Positions 8,880-18,056 of a DNA stretch of 64,000 nucleotides are shown here, piece after piece; the first letter of the stretch is position 1, and each line of letters opens with the position of its first letter. The position numbers and the translations under genes are program-made. The notes beneath the pieces are model-generated. The model was not told where the DNA came from, did no database searches, and saw only the letters and a program-made list of their open reading frames with translations. The stretch is from Candidatus Methylacidiphilum fumarolicum (lineage in GTDB: Bacteria > Verrucomicrobiota > Verrucomicrobiia > Methylacidiphilales > Methylacidiphilaceae): assembly GCF_949774925.1 (NCBI RefSeq), contig NZ_OX458932.1:1302001-1366000 (forward strand), in the 5' to 3' direction.

Positions 8880-9593
8880 TTACATTTCATTACCAATCGA
8901 TTTGGTTATGAGATGTCTACTTCTAAACCGAAAAACATTATTCCATGTTTTTTTTAAAGCTTCCTTCGTAGAAATATATCGTTTTTCTAAAAGGGTACCA
9001 TGCCGAATAGCCCGAAGAACGCCTTGGACAGAAAAATCGTCCGTTTCTACAATGGTTAATGCTGTGCCTATAACCTCCGCATCATGAGCGTCACTGGCAG
9101 AAATCATTGGAAGTCTTCTTTCTTTTGCATAAGCCATAGCTTTTTGATTGCATCTTTTAAAAGTGACAGCCGCATTAAAAACTTCTATCCCATCTAATGG
9201 AAGTTTGTCCAGAAATCGTTTACGGATTCCTGCACGAAAATAATCGAAAGGATGAGGAGCGACGGCAAGTCCTCCCATGGAATGAATAAGAGAGACGGCA
9301 TCGATTGCAGGAATTCCTTTTAAGTCTGGTAATTTTATCCCAAGGGCTAGAAGATGGCCTTCTTTGGTGGTAATTTCTTGTCCAGGAAGAATCAGAAAAT
9401 TATCAACAGGTAACCCGTCTTTTCTGATCAATCCGATTTGTTCCAAATAATCAATTCCGGCAGAAGTGTTATGATCGGTGAGAGCAAATCCGTTTAACCC
9501 CTTTTCTTTAGCAACGCGAACCAATGCTTCCGGTTCTGATACCCCATCTGCAGAAAATCTAGAGTGACAATGGAAATCAATTCGGTATTGCAT
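8880..9593 (-). CDS. PHP-domain phosphoesterase
   Basis: The PHP fold is a metal-dependent phosphoesterase. Here the metal ligands are visible: FHCHSRFSADG (about 7-17), LTDHN (38-42), the GQEIT glutamate (about 71), the HPFD histidine (about 114) and SDAHD near residue 167. At 237 residues it is a stand-alone PHP protein, like YciV/TrpH-type 5'-3' nucleases or histidinol-phosphatase relatives. I cannot decide the substrate. It is upstream of purH on the same strand and divergent from the methyltransferase at 9695. Confidence 0.8.
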   Translation of the reverse strand: MQYRIDFHCHSRFSADGVSEPEALVRVAKEKGLNGFALTDHNTSAGIDYLEQIGLIRKDGLPVDNFLILPGQEITTKEGHLLALGIKLPDLKGIPAIDAVSLIHSMGGLAVAPHPFDYFRAGIRKRFLDKLPLDGIEVFNAAVTFKRCNQKAMAYAKERRLPMISASDAHDAEVIGTALTIVETDDFSVQGVLRAIRHGTLLEKRYISTKEALKKTWNNVFRFRSRHLITKSIGNEM

Positions 9594-9694
9594 ATTTATA
9601 CTACCATAACATATTTATTTTGTTCTGTTTACTTTTTTCTACTTCACTCTATCATCTACCCTGTCTCTACTATTTTAAAAAAGCGGATAGACAA

Positions 9695-10405
9695 ATGACC
9701 CAACAAAACCCCGTGGGAAAACTGTTTGACAAAGTAGCCAGCAGATACGATTTTCTAAACCACTTTTTGAGTCTTGGGATCGATGTATTGTGGAGGAAAA
9801 GATTAGCCAAAAAAGTAGCTGATCTGAAACCTTCCTCATTACTGGATTTGGCAACAGGTAGCGGAGATCTTCTTTTGGCTATCCTAAAAAATTCTCCAAC
9901 TATCCTTCGATATTATGGGGTGGATATTTCTCAAGAAATGCTCGCTCTTGCTAAAGAGAAAGGACTTGACAATCTTCTGATAGCTGATGCCTCTAGTCTG
10001 CCTTTTGTCGAATCGAGTTTTGATGTTGTTACTATTGCCTTTGGCCTTAGAAACTTCCAAGATCGAATGCTTGCTTTGAGAGAAATTTTTAGAGTATTGC
10101 GACCTGGTGGTACCCTCTACGTGTTGGAGTTTTCTAAGCCTACAGCTATTCTGAGACCTTTCTATTTGTTTTATCTGCAGAAACTCATACCGCAGCTTGC
10201 CTCTTTTGTAGGGGCTCCAAAAGATGCTTACATTTATCTGGCACAATCGATTTTAGACTTTCCCCAACCCAAAGAGCTTGTAGGCATTTTTCAGAACGCT
10301 GGATTCGACTGCTGCGGCTTTGTACCAATGACTTTTGGAATTGTTACGATTCATTGGGGGAAAAAACCAGAGACTGTTCTTAATAAATCAGCTTTAAAAA
10401 CTTGA
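9695..10405 (+). CDS. ubiE: Demethylmenaquinone / demethoxy-ubiquinone C-methyltransferase
   Basis: UbiE/MenG methylates the ring of quinone precursors using S-adenosylmethionine. From the ATG at 9695 the protein starts MTQQNPVGKLFDKVASRYDFLNHFLSLGID, the standard family opening. It continues with the SAM site LLDLATGSGDLL (49-60) and the later motifs FGLRNF and LRPGGTLYVLEFS. An upstream start in the same frame would add 25 hydrophobic residues not seen in the family. It overlaps the convergent DUF721 gene by 26 bases. Whether the quinone is menaquinone or ubiquinone cannot be read here. Confidence 0.92.
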   Translation: MTQQNPVGKLFDKVASRYDFLNHFLSLGIDVLWRKRLAKKVADLKPSSLLDLATGSGDLLLAILKNSPTILRYYGVDISQEMLALAKEKGLDNLLIADASSLPFVESSFDVVTIAFGLRNFQDRMLALREIFRVLRPGGTLYVLEFSKPTAILRPFYLFYLQKLIPQLASFVGAPKDAYIYLAQSILDFPQPKELVGIFQNAGFDCCGFVPMTFGIVTIHWGKKPETVLNKSALKT

Positions 10406-10925
10406 TCGGCTTACCTGTAAGCAAAGCTATTTTTTCTATGATCTTTGGATTCTTGGTAATTTCATAAGATATCACACTAGAAACACAACGAAAAAAAGCG
10501 GTTTGTTTCTCTTCGTTAATTGATACAAGCTCGCTGTAGGTTGCCAGAGGAGTTCCAACGGCTTCTTTCCATATAGCTTGGAGGGCCGCTGGATGATGCA
10601 TCCTTTTTCTTTCTAGCCTTTTGAAAAGACTTTCAAAAAGACTTTCTCTATACCACTTTGCCCGCAATGAAGGATTGCTTGGAAGATCGAAAAATCGGTC
10701 ATCATTTCCATCTTTACCATATCTCTCAAGAAACCTGTCATACAGTAAAGTTGGAGCTTTTCTAGAAAAAAACGTTGTTAAGGTTTCTTTAGAAAAAGCA
10801 TTTGATTGCTGATGGGCTTTTAAAAATGAAGAAAGCGTATCAAACCAACAATCATTATAGTTCTTTTTATCGATCCGTAACACTGGAAATCCAGCTTCTA
10901 TACCAGAAAGGATCTTTTGCTTCAT
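10380..10925 (-). CDS. DUF721 (DciA-like) protein
   Basis: The C-terminal half (about residues 110-180) matches the DUF721 pattern: IWKEAVGTPLATYSELVSI, then an FRCVSSVISYEI segment and a closing LTGKPIKFLKL. DciA of this family loads the replicative helicase in many bacteria. The N-terminal 100 residues are basic and not recognised. The assignment is by pattern only, so it is moderate. The gene ends inside the 3' end of ubiE, convergently. Confidence 0.55.
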   Translation of the reverse strand: MKQKILSGIEAGFPVLRIDKKNYNDCWFDTLSSFLKAHQQSNAFSKETLTTFFSRKAPTLLYDRFLERYGKDGNDDRFFDLPSNPSLRAKWYRESLFESLFKRLERKRMHHPAALQAIWKEAVGTPLATYSELVSINEEKQTAFFRCVSSVISYEITKNPKIIEKIALLTGKPIKFLKLIY

Positions 10926-10981
10926 TTTGTGTATTTTTTGGAATGGCCTTTATATAGGCCTATGTAATCCATTGTTTTAGG

Positions 10982-11449
10982 TTAGTGTACTTGACCATTT
11001 TCAGTCGTTCTTTTACTTATTAATTGCTTACAAGCACTCTTCATTCTACCCAATACATAATAAACAGTTTGACTCCTTACCCTGAAGAGCTCTCCACCAA
11101 CAATTTTGCTTATAAAGGTACTTGGTATATTGACAATTTGCTGTGGCAAGGAACCACTTAAGCCCTGACAAAGAATGGAAGTCATGGCTTTTGTCAGAGT
11201 TTGGACATGAGGGCCTAAATGCATCCGAAAATAGACCTTACCTTCTTCATCGGAAATAAGATAGACACCCACCATATCGGTGCATTCTTCATCTTTTCGA
11301 ACATCAGTAAGAACATAGGATTCGTCTTCTTTTGGAGAAAATTGAGGAGCAGCTTCGCTATAAGCAATTAGCATTTCTCGTCTTTCTTCTTCTCCTAAAA
11401 CTTCGAAAGTAGAAATAATGTCTTTTAAAGCTTTTGGTAATTCTTCCAT
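10982..11449 (-). CDS. sufE: SufE-family sulfur acceptor
   Basis: SufE takes sulfur from a cysteine desulfurase as a persulfide and passes it to Fe-S assembly. The 155-residue protein has the acceptor cysteine (C56 in DEECTDMVGVYL) and the later GLSGSLPQQIVNIPSTF block typical of the family. It lies 26 bases downstream of the rhodanese gene on the same strand, with biotin synthase before that. All three concern sulfur, which supports the assignment and suggests one operon. Confidence 0.8.
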   Translation of the reverse strand: MEELPKALKDIISTFEVLGEEERREMLIAYSEAAPQFSPKEDESYVLTDVRKDEECTDMVGVYLISDEEGKVYFRMHLGPHVQTLTKAMTSILCQGLSGSLPQQIVNIPSTFISKIVGGELFRVRSQTVYYVLGRMKSACKQLISKRTTENGQVH

Positions 11450-11475
11450 TTTTAAGTTAATTTAATTATAAGGTC

Positions 11476-12330
11476 TTATCTTTCAATGGGAGCTCCTACA
11501 CGATTACCCCATTCTGTCCAGGAGCCATCGTAATTTTTTACATTTTTATGGCCCAGAAGATAGGTTAAAACAAACCATGTGTGGCTCGATCGCTCGCCTA
11601 TCCTACAATAGACAATTGTCTCCTTGTCATCTGAAATCCCACATTCTTGTTCGTAAATCTTCGAAAGCTCTTCTGCAGATTTGAAAGTACCGTCTTCGTT
11701 GACTGCGGTTTTCCATGGTACGTTTTTGGCCCCAGGGATATGCCCACCTCTTAATGCCCCTTCCTGTGGATATTCAGGCATATGGAGAAGCTCTCCAGTA
11801 TATTCGCCTGGAGAACGGACATCAATAAGTGGTCCTTTCTTTTCTTTGCAAAAGCGCAAGACTTCGTCATAAAAGGCCCTGATTTCCGAGTCATGTCGAG
11901 TCAATGGAACAGGATATTCTGTTTTAGGGAATGTCGGCTTTTCTTTTGTGAGTGGTCTTCCTTCTTTTATCCATTTGTCTCTCCCTCCGTTGAGAATCTT
12001 CACAGCGGTATGACCAAATAGTTGAAATACCCAAAGAGAGTAACACGCCCACCAATTGGACTTATCACCATAGAAAATACAGATTGTTTGGGGGCTTATC
12101 CCTTTGTCGCTGCAGAGTTTTGCAAATTTTTCAGGAGAGATATAATCTCTAATTAATGGATCGTTTAGATCCGCTCTCCAATCAATATTGACAGCGTTAG
12201 GGATGTGACCAGTATCGTAGAGAAGAGGATCTTCATTACTTTCAATTATTCTAATTGTCGGATCGTTAAGATGATCCTGTAGCCAGCTAGTTTCAACTAA
12301 AACTTCAGAATGAGCATAGGTTTTTTTCAT
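11476..12330 (-). CDS. sseA: Thiosulfate sulfurtransferase (two-domain rhodanese)
   Basis: This 284-residue protein has two rhodanese domains. The first (about 10-125) has lost its catalytic Cys (FYGDKSNWW at that place). The second carries C242 in CRIGERSS, a loop of thiosulfate type rather than the CGSGVTA form of mercaptopyruvate enzymes. It transfers sulfane sulfur to cyanide or to protein thiols. It sits between bioB (58 bases upstream) and sufE (26 bases downstream), so a role in feeding sulfur to Fe-S clusters is plausible but inferred. The symbol is that of the broad family. Confidence 0.88.
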   Translation of the reverse strand: MKKTYAHSEVLVETSWLQDHLNDPTIRIIESNEDPLLYDTGHIPNAVNIDWRADLNDPLIRDYISPEKFAKLCSDKGISPQTICIFYGDKSNWWACYSLWVFQLFGHTAVKILNGGRDKWIKEGRPLTKEKPTFPKTEYPVPLTRHDSEIRAFYDEVLRFCKEKKGPLIDVRSPGEYTGELLHMPEYPQEGALRGGHIPGAKNVPWKTAVNEDGTFKSAEELSKIYEQECGISDDKETIVYCRIGERSSHTWFVLTYLLGHKNVKNYDGSWTEWGNRVGAPIER

Positions 12331-12388
12331 AGGGTTTCTTTAAATACAGAATAAAATACAAAAAGAGAGGGAAAAAGAAAATAGAAAA

Positions 12389-13339
12389 TCAGGAGTATAG
12401 TCTTATGTAACCTTCTTTTTGTAAGTTCAGTCTTTTTAGCCAAGCCAGATCGGTTTCTAGTTGAACATTGTTTTGAGTAAGCAGTTTCTCTCCAATAAAA
12501 ATAGAGTTGACACCGGCTATATAACATAAAGTCTGTATGGACTCATCGAGCAATTTTCTACCGGCTGCCAGTCTAATCCGAGAGGTAGGGAAAAGAATCC
12601 TTGCCGTAGCAATTATTCTAACCAGATCGATATAGGAAAAATTGCTTTGAGCATATAGGGGTGTCCCTTTTATTGGCATATAGACATTGATAGGAACGCT
12701 TTCTGGAGGTTCTGGTAAGGTCTTCAGATAATAGAGCATCTCCAGTCGATCCTTTAAACTTTCTCCCATTCCTATGATCCCTCCAGAACAGAGTTTTAGC
12801 CCTACCTTTTGAACTATTTCTATAGTTTGGAGTCTTTCTTGAAAACTGTGTGTGGTAGCTATTTTAGGATAGTAATTAGGACCAGTATTCAAATTATGGT
12901 TATATACGGAGAGTCCTGATTCCTTCAGCATTAAAGCCGCTTTTTCTGTCAAAAATCCCAGGGAAAGGCATAATTCTAGGCCCAAAGAACTTATTTTAGA
13001 AATAATTTTGCAGATCTGCTTTGTTTTTAATTCTTCATGAGATAAGCCTTTCCAAGCTGCCCCCAGACAAAATCGAGTCGCTCCATTTTCCTTAGCTTTC
13101 TTTCCAGCTTCAAAAACTGCCTCTTCATCAAGCAAACTACTTTTCTCAATTGCGGTACGATAATGGGCACTCTGAGCACAATATTTGCAATCTTCACTGC
13201 AACCTCCACTCTTGATATTAAGAAGCTGGCAAAACTGCAGATCATTCTTCCCAAATGCTTTTTTGGCTTGCAATGCCTGCTGGATTAGATCCTCAAGAGG
13301 TTGTGAATATATTTGCTCGATCGTATGATAGTCGTTCAT
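12389..13339 (-). CDS. bioB: Biotin synthase
   Basis: BioB is a radical-SAM enzyme that inserts sulfur into dethiobiotin. The radical-SAM cysteines are C47, C51 and C54 in GGCSEDCKYCAQS. The family segments YNHNLNT, CSGGIIGMGES and LAAGRK follow in order. I used ATG 13339 (MNDYHTIEQIYS); a TTG four codons upstream is less likely. The length of 316 is normal. The [2Fe-2S] cluster it consumes needs constant sulfur, so the downstream rhodanese and sufE genes make sense. bioD is separate, at 23448. Confidence 0.95.
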   Translation of the reverse strand: MNDYHTIEQIYSQPLEDLIQQALQAKKAFGKNDLQFCQLLNIKSGGCSEDCKYCAQSAHYRTAIEKSSLLDEEAVFEAGKKAKENGATRFCLGAAWKGLSHEELKTKQICKIISKISSLGLELCLSLGFLTEKAALMLKESGLSVYNHNLNTGPNYYPKIATTHSFQERLQTIEIVQKVGLKLCSGGIIGMGESLKDRLEMLYYLKTLPEPPESVPINVYMPIKGTPLYAQSNFSYIDLVRIIATARILFPTSRIRLAAGRKLLDESIQTLCYIAGVNSIFIGEKLLTQNNVQLETDLAWLKRLNLQKEGYIRLYS

Positions 13340-13555
13340 GGATCTCAACAATAGTCGATCTTCTTTTTAACAACAATGTTTTCCATTGGGTTAGCAAAAA
13401 AGAAAAAAATATGAATCTAAACAAAAAAATAAATTTTTTTCTTCTTGTAGTGCCCTCATGCTTATGAAACCCATTTCAAAATTCATTGGATTATGAAGGG
13501 AGGGAGAACTTTATTTGCTCCTTTCTGAACCAATAGTTATATTGATTTTTCCTGT

Positions 13556-15010
13556 ATGCTAATATTCCGCCGTTATCCTCTTTGGATAGGCCTTCTCCTC
13601 CTCTGGATTCTTTTAATCCTTCTAGGTATTACCTTTGGCATTTGTGGTCTTATTGCTTTGTTTTGGGGAGTTTCAGCCAGAATATCGATGGGCAAAAACA
13701 TGGTTCGTAACGGAGCGATAAAAATAGAAGAAAATGTTAAGTCTCTTTCTGACTTGAAAGATTGGACAGAAGGAAATTCCTTTAATCTCGTTATTGCCAA
13801 CTCTCTTTCGGCATTTAATGGTGTGGAAGGTGGATTATGGGATGGAGAAAAGGGTTTTATTGCCTATAGCTATCCAACGTATGAAGGTTCCTTAAAGCTC
13901 GATGTTCCTGCGGCAGAAAAGAATCGAATCGTAACTTTGGCATTGGAATCACTAAAAAAAAAGGAATCTCTATTTAAACGGTTCGACGGCACAAGAGAAA
14001 CTATGCTCCTTTATGTTACACCTTTAGAATCAAAGAAGGGAAAAACCGTTGTATGGACAATGACTCGAGTGCCAATCCGTCTGGTATCAGACTACGAAAA
14101 ATTAGCCGTTTTTTTATCTTCCTTATTAATTTTTTCTCTTTTACTTGGCATATTTGGTTTGCGGATTCTCCATGCCTGGTCAAGAGAAATTGCACGAATC
14201 GAACAAATCATTGCTTCCACTCCTCCTGACCAAATCCCTTCTTTGGTTGCTACTGGATTTGATGAACTGGACAAACTTGTAGCTACCTTAATCAATGCGA
14301 AGAAAAACCTCATTGATGAAAAAAATAGAAAAGAAGAATTAATGCATAAGCTGTTAAAAAATGAGCGAATAGTCGCTTTGGGAAGAATGGCAGCCATGTT
14401 GGCTCATGAACTTCGCAACCCTCTAGCTACCATTCAGCTTGAAGCTGAAAACGCTTTAGAAACAGATGGCACGATGAACAAAGAAGGCATATATCGCATA
14501 TTGGATCAAGTGGCTCGCATGGGCAAGCTGCTCGAAAGCATTGTCCTGTTGTCTCATGCTGGTGAAATTATGCCACAGCTAATCGATCTATCCGTTTGGA
14601 TTCAATCTCAGATCCAAAAATATGGGCTCCTTGCAAACAAATGCGAAGTAGAGTTGAGAGTTGTTCCTTGTGAAGGAAATTGGGTTTTTGATCCCAACAG
14701 TATGGCAAGAGCCTTTGAAAATCTTCTCCAAAATAGCCTAGAGCATACTCCAAAAGGAGGATGGATTGAAGTTGCTCTAGAAAGAAAAGACAATTCACTC
14801 TGTCTGTCTGTTGAAGATTCAGGAAAGGGTATTGAGGAAGACCTTCTGGAGTCGATTTTCGAGCCCTTTTTTACGAAGAAAAGCAGTGGTTTTGGCCTTG
14901 GACTTTCGATTGTAAAAGAGATTGTCGAAGCTCATAATGGACGGATAGAATATAAAAAGGGAAGGGAAGGGGGAGCTCGTTTCGAAATTTATTTACCAAG
15001 TAGTACTTAG
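13556..15010 (+). CDS. Membrane sensor histidine kinase
   Basis: The kinase has a transmembrane helix at about 8-38, an extracytoplasmic sensor region, a second helix at about 183-205 and a cytoplasmic HisKA/HATPase core. The phosphorylated His is H284 in MLAHELRNPLATI. The ATP-binding part shows the N-box NLLQNSLEHTP, DSGKGI, FEPFFTKK and GFGLGLSIVKEIVEAH. Upstream of the H-box there is a HAMP-like stretch (about 205-260). It is followed after four bases by an NtrC-type regulator, so the two form a sigma-54-linked two-component system. The signal is unknown. Confidence 0.9.
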   Translation: MLIFRRYPLWIGLLLLWILLILLGITFGICGLIALFWGVSARISMGKNMVRNGAIKIEENVKSLSDLKDWTEGNSFNLVIANSLSAFNGVEGGLWDGEKGFIAYSYPTYEGSLKLDVPAAEKNRIVTLALESLKKKESLFKRFDGTRETMLLYVTPLESKKGKTVVWTMTRVPIRLVSDYEKLAVFLSSLLIFSLLLGIFGLRILHAWSREIARIEQIIASTPPDQIPSLVATGFDELDKLVATLINAKKNLIDEKNRKEELMHKLLKNERIVALGRMAAMLAHELRNPLATIQLEAENALETDGTMNKEGIYRILDQVARMGKLLESIVLLSHAGEIMPQLIDLSVWIQSQIQKYGLLANKCEVELRVVPCEGNWVFDPNSMARAFENLLQNSLEHTPKGGWIEVALERKDNSLCLSVEDSGKGIEEDLLESIFEPFFTKKSSGFGLGLSIVKEIVEAHNGRIEYKKGREGGARFEIYLPSST

Positions 15011-15014
15011 GCTT

Positions 15015-16349
15015 ATGGCTGATATTCTAATTGTAGACGACGACAACGCCTTTCGGTACGTTTTTTCCAAAACTATCCACTCTTTAGGATATTCCGCATT
15101 AGAAACAGCGGACCCCAATGAAGTCATGGAATTGGCTAAAGATGTTGATCTTATTTTTCTGGATTTAAAATTAAAAGAGCATGATGGTCTCCTCCTGCTT
15201 GAAAAGCTATGTAGTTCTTGTCAACATCCCCCAGTTGTTATATTGACAGCTTTTTCAAGCAGTTTCAATACGATTGAAGCGATGAAAAGAGGGGCTTTTG
15301 ACCATTTAAGTAAACCGATTAAAAGACAAGAGATTAAAGAAGTCATTGAAAGAGCCTTGAAAAGATCTTCCTTTTCCTCTTTTTCAATAAAACAGTTTGA
15401 TGAGCCTGAAGAGCTTATAGGGGAGAGTCGGCCGATGCGACGCGTTCAAAAAACCATTGGTTTTGCTGCTGCTTCCGATTGTCCTGTCCTAATAGTTGGA
15501 GAGACAGGTACAGGAAAAGAATTAGTTGCAAAAGCCATTCATCGGCACAGTTCGAGGGGAATGGGACCATTTATAGCCGTCAATTGTGCTGCAATTCCAG
15601 AAATGCTTTTTGAAAGCGAATTTTTTGGTCATCTCAAAGGCTCCTTCACGGGTGCACTACGAGATCGTAAAGGAAAATTTTTAGAAGCCTCTGGTGGTAC
15701 CCTTTTCTTAGATGAGATTGCAGAAATGCCCCTAGCTATGCAAGCAAAGCTACTGAGAGTCTTGTCAGAAAAAACCATAACTCCAATCGGTTCTGAAACG
15801 ACCTATTCTGTTGATGTCCGCATCGTGGCTGCCACAAACAAAAATTTGTTGGATCTTGTCTCTAAAGGAAAATTTCGAGAGGATTTGCTGTATCGTATTC
15901 AGGTTTTACAGATTGAACTTCCGGCTCTTCGAGAAAGAGGATCGGATGTTCTTTTGCTTGCTAATCATTTTCTTAAAAAACACGTTCCTGGTTCCTTTAA
16001 AAAATTAAGTGCAGCTGCAGAAAAAGTCGTTCTCGAATATTCCTGGCCAGGAAATGTTCGTCAGCTTGAAAATGTGATTCGCCGGGCAGGAATTATTGCA
16101 AGAGGACAGTCTATAGAGATAGAGGATCTTGGCATTCCTATTGAAAAAGAGACATTCGATGTGAAAGAGAAAGAAGATTTTTTACAGTTGGATTTCTTTT
16201 CTGCCATTGCAAAGCTTGAAAAGCTTCTTATAGAAAAAGCTCTTGAGGAAAGTCGGGGCAATCGTACCGAGGCAGCACGTCGGTTAAAAATTCATCGTAG
16301 TTTGCTCTATCTTAAGATGAAAGAACATAAGATAGAAACATTGGAATAA
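15015..16349 (+). CDS. NtrC-family sigma-54 response regulator
   Basis: Three domains are seen: a receiver with the phosphorylated D50 (LIFLDLKL) and K at KPIKR, a sigma-54 AAA+ domain with Walker A GETGTGKE (about 162-169), and a Fis-type helix-turn-helix at the end (GNRTEAARRLKIHRSLLYLKMK). The GAFTGA loop that touches sigma-54 is GSFTGA here, a change seen in some active members. Phosphorylation by the adjacent kinase should allow promoter opening by the sigma-54 polymerase. The promoter at 16476-16491 is the obvious nearby target. Confidence 0.93.
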   Translation: MADILIVDDDNAFRYVFSKTIHSLGYSALETADPNEVMELAKDVDLIFLDLKLKEHDGLLLLEKLCSSCQHPPVVILTAFSSSFNTIEAMKRGAFDHLSKPIKRQEIKEVIERALKRSSFSSFSIKQFDEPEELIGESRPMRRVQKTIGFAAASDCPVLIVGETGTGKELVAKAIHRHSSRGMGPFIAVNCAAIPEMLFESEFFGHLKGSFTGALRDRKGKFLEASGGTLFLDEIAEMPLAMQAKLLRVLSEKTITPIGSETTYSVDVRIVAATNKNLLDLVSKGKFREDLLYRIQVLQIELPALRERGSDVLLLANHFLKKHVPGSFKKLSAAAEKVVLEYSWPGNVRQLENVIRRAGIIARGQSIEIEDLGIPIEKETFDVKEKEDFLQLDFFSAIAKLEKLLIEKALEESRGNRTEAARRLKIHRSLLYLKMKEHKIETLE

Positions 16350-16475
16350 TCGACTGATTTTTGGTCATTGATTCAATCGACCGACTTCTTTCCGTACAAC
16401 GGACATTCTTTTCTAGCGAATTAGTTATTTAGAAGAAGGGCTTGTTTTCTCTAAAAACACCAAAAGGTCAAAAAT

Positions 16476-16491
16476 TGGTATACAACTTGCT
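16476..16491 (+). promoter_or_regulatory. Sigma-54 (-24/-12) promoter candidate
   Basis: TGGTATACAACTTGCT has GG and GC with the exact 10-base spacing of sigma-54 promoters (consensus TGGCAC-N5-TTGCT) and a perfect TTGCT. It stands 127 bases after an NtrC-type activator gene and just ahead of the barrel gene. The start site would be near 16502. Confidence 0.65.
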
Positions 16492-16505
16492 AAATCCTAA
16501 AGCCC

Positions 16506-17321
16506 ATGAAAAACATCCTCGATTTACCTCTTGGATTTTCTCTTTTCCAATTTTTTATAAAATGGTGCTCCAACGGATTATCTAACTGCTACTCCATTCT
16601 TGTGAGAATCAAGAAAAAAGAAACTTTTATTTGTATTTTATTTTTTCTTGCTTCCTTATTTTCATTGACGCCATTTCTTCGGTGCATTGGGCTAACTATT
16701 GGTGAAGATGAGGGAGTATTATTAAAAGAAAATCCTAATAAAAAAGACAACGAAAAGAAATTAAGCGGATTTTTTGTTGCAGGTTTTGTTGGGCCACAAT
16801 GGATCCGATCCTCAGGAGGACATATGGAAGGAGGAAATTCCAAAGTTTTTTTGAATAATGATTTTAGTACCATACTTTCTCCTACTTTTGGATATTATTG
16901 GTACAATCCTAAAAAACTTGGTCATTTTAGTTTTACCCTTGAATTGACATCTGCTTACAATAGTTCATTAATTTCTGTTCATTCTGGACTCCATTCTTTT
17001 ACTGTTTCAACAAACACAGGTCTTGTCTTCCTTTTTGGAACTGTTGGTTATCGGCTTCGGCAATGGGAACCTATTATTGGATTAGGGAGTGGAATTGGTA
17101 TCTTGGCTCCACAGGGTTCAGGGATCCAAGTTGTACCGACCGCACTTATGGATGTGGGGATGCGTTATCATTGGACTGATAAATGGTCACTGCGGATTGA
17201 ATCTTTTTTTGGATGGCTCGGATCGTCTAAAGACTATGTTGGGAATAGGGAAATTAGTTCCATTCAATATTTTTCAAACAATATTGTTGTGGGAATAGGT
17301 TATGCTTTAGGTAATTTCTGA
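16506..17321 (+). CDS. Outer-membrane beta-barrel protein
   Basis: The mature part alternates polar and aromatic strands with glycine turns (FFVAGFVGPQWI, FGYYWYNPKK, FSFTLELTSAYN) and ends in VVGIGYALGNF. The terminal Phe is the outer-membrane assembly signal. A signal-like stretch (KKKETFICILFFLASLFSL) begins only around residue 36. This suggests the true start may be GTG 16602 rather than ATG 16506, which would also leave room for a leader after the sigma-54 promoter. No enzyme or transport family is recognised. Confidence 0.7.
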   Translation: MKNILDLPLGFSLFQFFIKWCSNGLSNCYSILVRIKKKETFICILFFLASLFSLTPFLRCIGLTIGEDEGVLLKENPNKKDNEKKLSGFFVAGFVGPQWIRSSGGHMEGGNSKVFLNNDFSTILSPTFGYYWYNPKKLGHFSFTLELTSAYNSSLISVHSGLHSFTVSTNTGLVFLFGTVGYRLRQWEPIIGLGSGIGILAPQGSGIQVVPTALMDVGMRYHWTDKWSLRIESFFGWLGSSKDYVGNREISSIQYFSNNIVVGIGYALGNF

Positions 17322-17569
17322 GAAATTGCTCTTAGCCTCTTTGTTTTTTATCGGCTTAGACTATTAGCGGCGCTTCAACGAGAGCAATGAAGAATCCAAT
17401 GTTTTGGAAATGGGTCAAATAACAATAGTTACAGGTAAATTGTAAAAAAAAGATGGAAAATCGTAACAGAGAGAAAAAAAACCTTAGAAATAATACAAAA
17501 GGAAGATCCAAAATAACAAGGCCCAAAGAAAAAGAGAGTTGAGTTGGAGAGCAATAATTAGAAAAAAAA
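17322..17569. other. Intergenic spacer with nothing recognised
   Basis: AT-rich spacer between the barrel gene and tRNA-Met. No coding frame, hairpin plus T-run or promoter stands out. Confidence 0.4.
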
Positions 17570-17643
<74 letters not shown>

Positions 17644-17706
17644 ATTTCAAATATAATTGAAAAAAGTTTATCACAAAAATCAAGAGGAAATTTTTTCTAT
17701 AAATCC

Positions 17707-18042
17707 TCAAGACATTTCGGCATCCTTTATTTTATTAAGGATCTGGTTTTTCGAAGTAACCCCAATTTGTTTCCCTTTGATCTGACCTCCTTTAAAGATT
17801 AGAAGGGTTGGTATGGATTGAATTGAATATTGATAAGCTAAATTAGGTTCTTGATCCACATTTACTTTGACGAATTTAGTTTTACCATCAAGCTCTTTAG
17901 CTAACTCATCTAAGACAGGACTTAGCATATGACAAGGACCGCACCATTCAGCCCAAAAATCAACAACGACAACTTGGGGAGACTTTATAACTTCATTTTC
18001 AAATTCTTTTGAGGTTATACTTTTTATTAATTGTGAGGCCAT
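17707..18042 (-). CDS. trxA: Thioredoxin
   Basis: A small disulfide reductase of 111 residues with the active site WCGPC (C34, C37) preceded by VVDFWAE. The cis-proline segment SIQSIPTLLIFKGG and the VNVDQEPNLA block are also present. It is cytoplasmic, with no signal peptide. It starts at ATG 18042, after a good GGAGTAA ribosome site. It lies 15 bases after the Pro/Ser-rich protein on the same strand. Confidence 0.95.
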   Translation of the reverse strand: MASQLIKSITSKEFENEVIKSPQVVVVDFWAEWCGPCHMLSPVLDELAKELDGKTKFVKVNVDQEPNLAYQYSIQSIPTLLIFKGGQIKGKQIGVTSKNQILNKIKDAEMS

Positions 18043-18056
18043 TGTGTTTACTCCTT

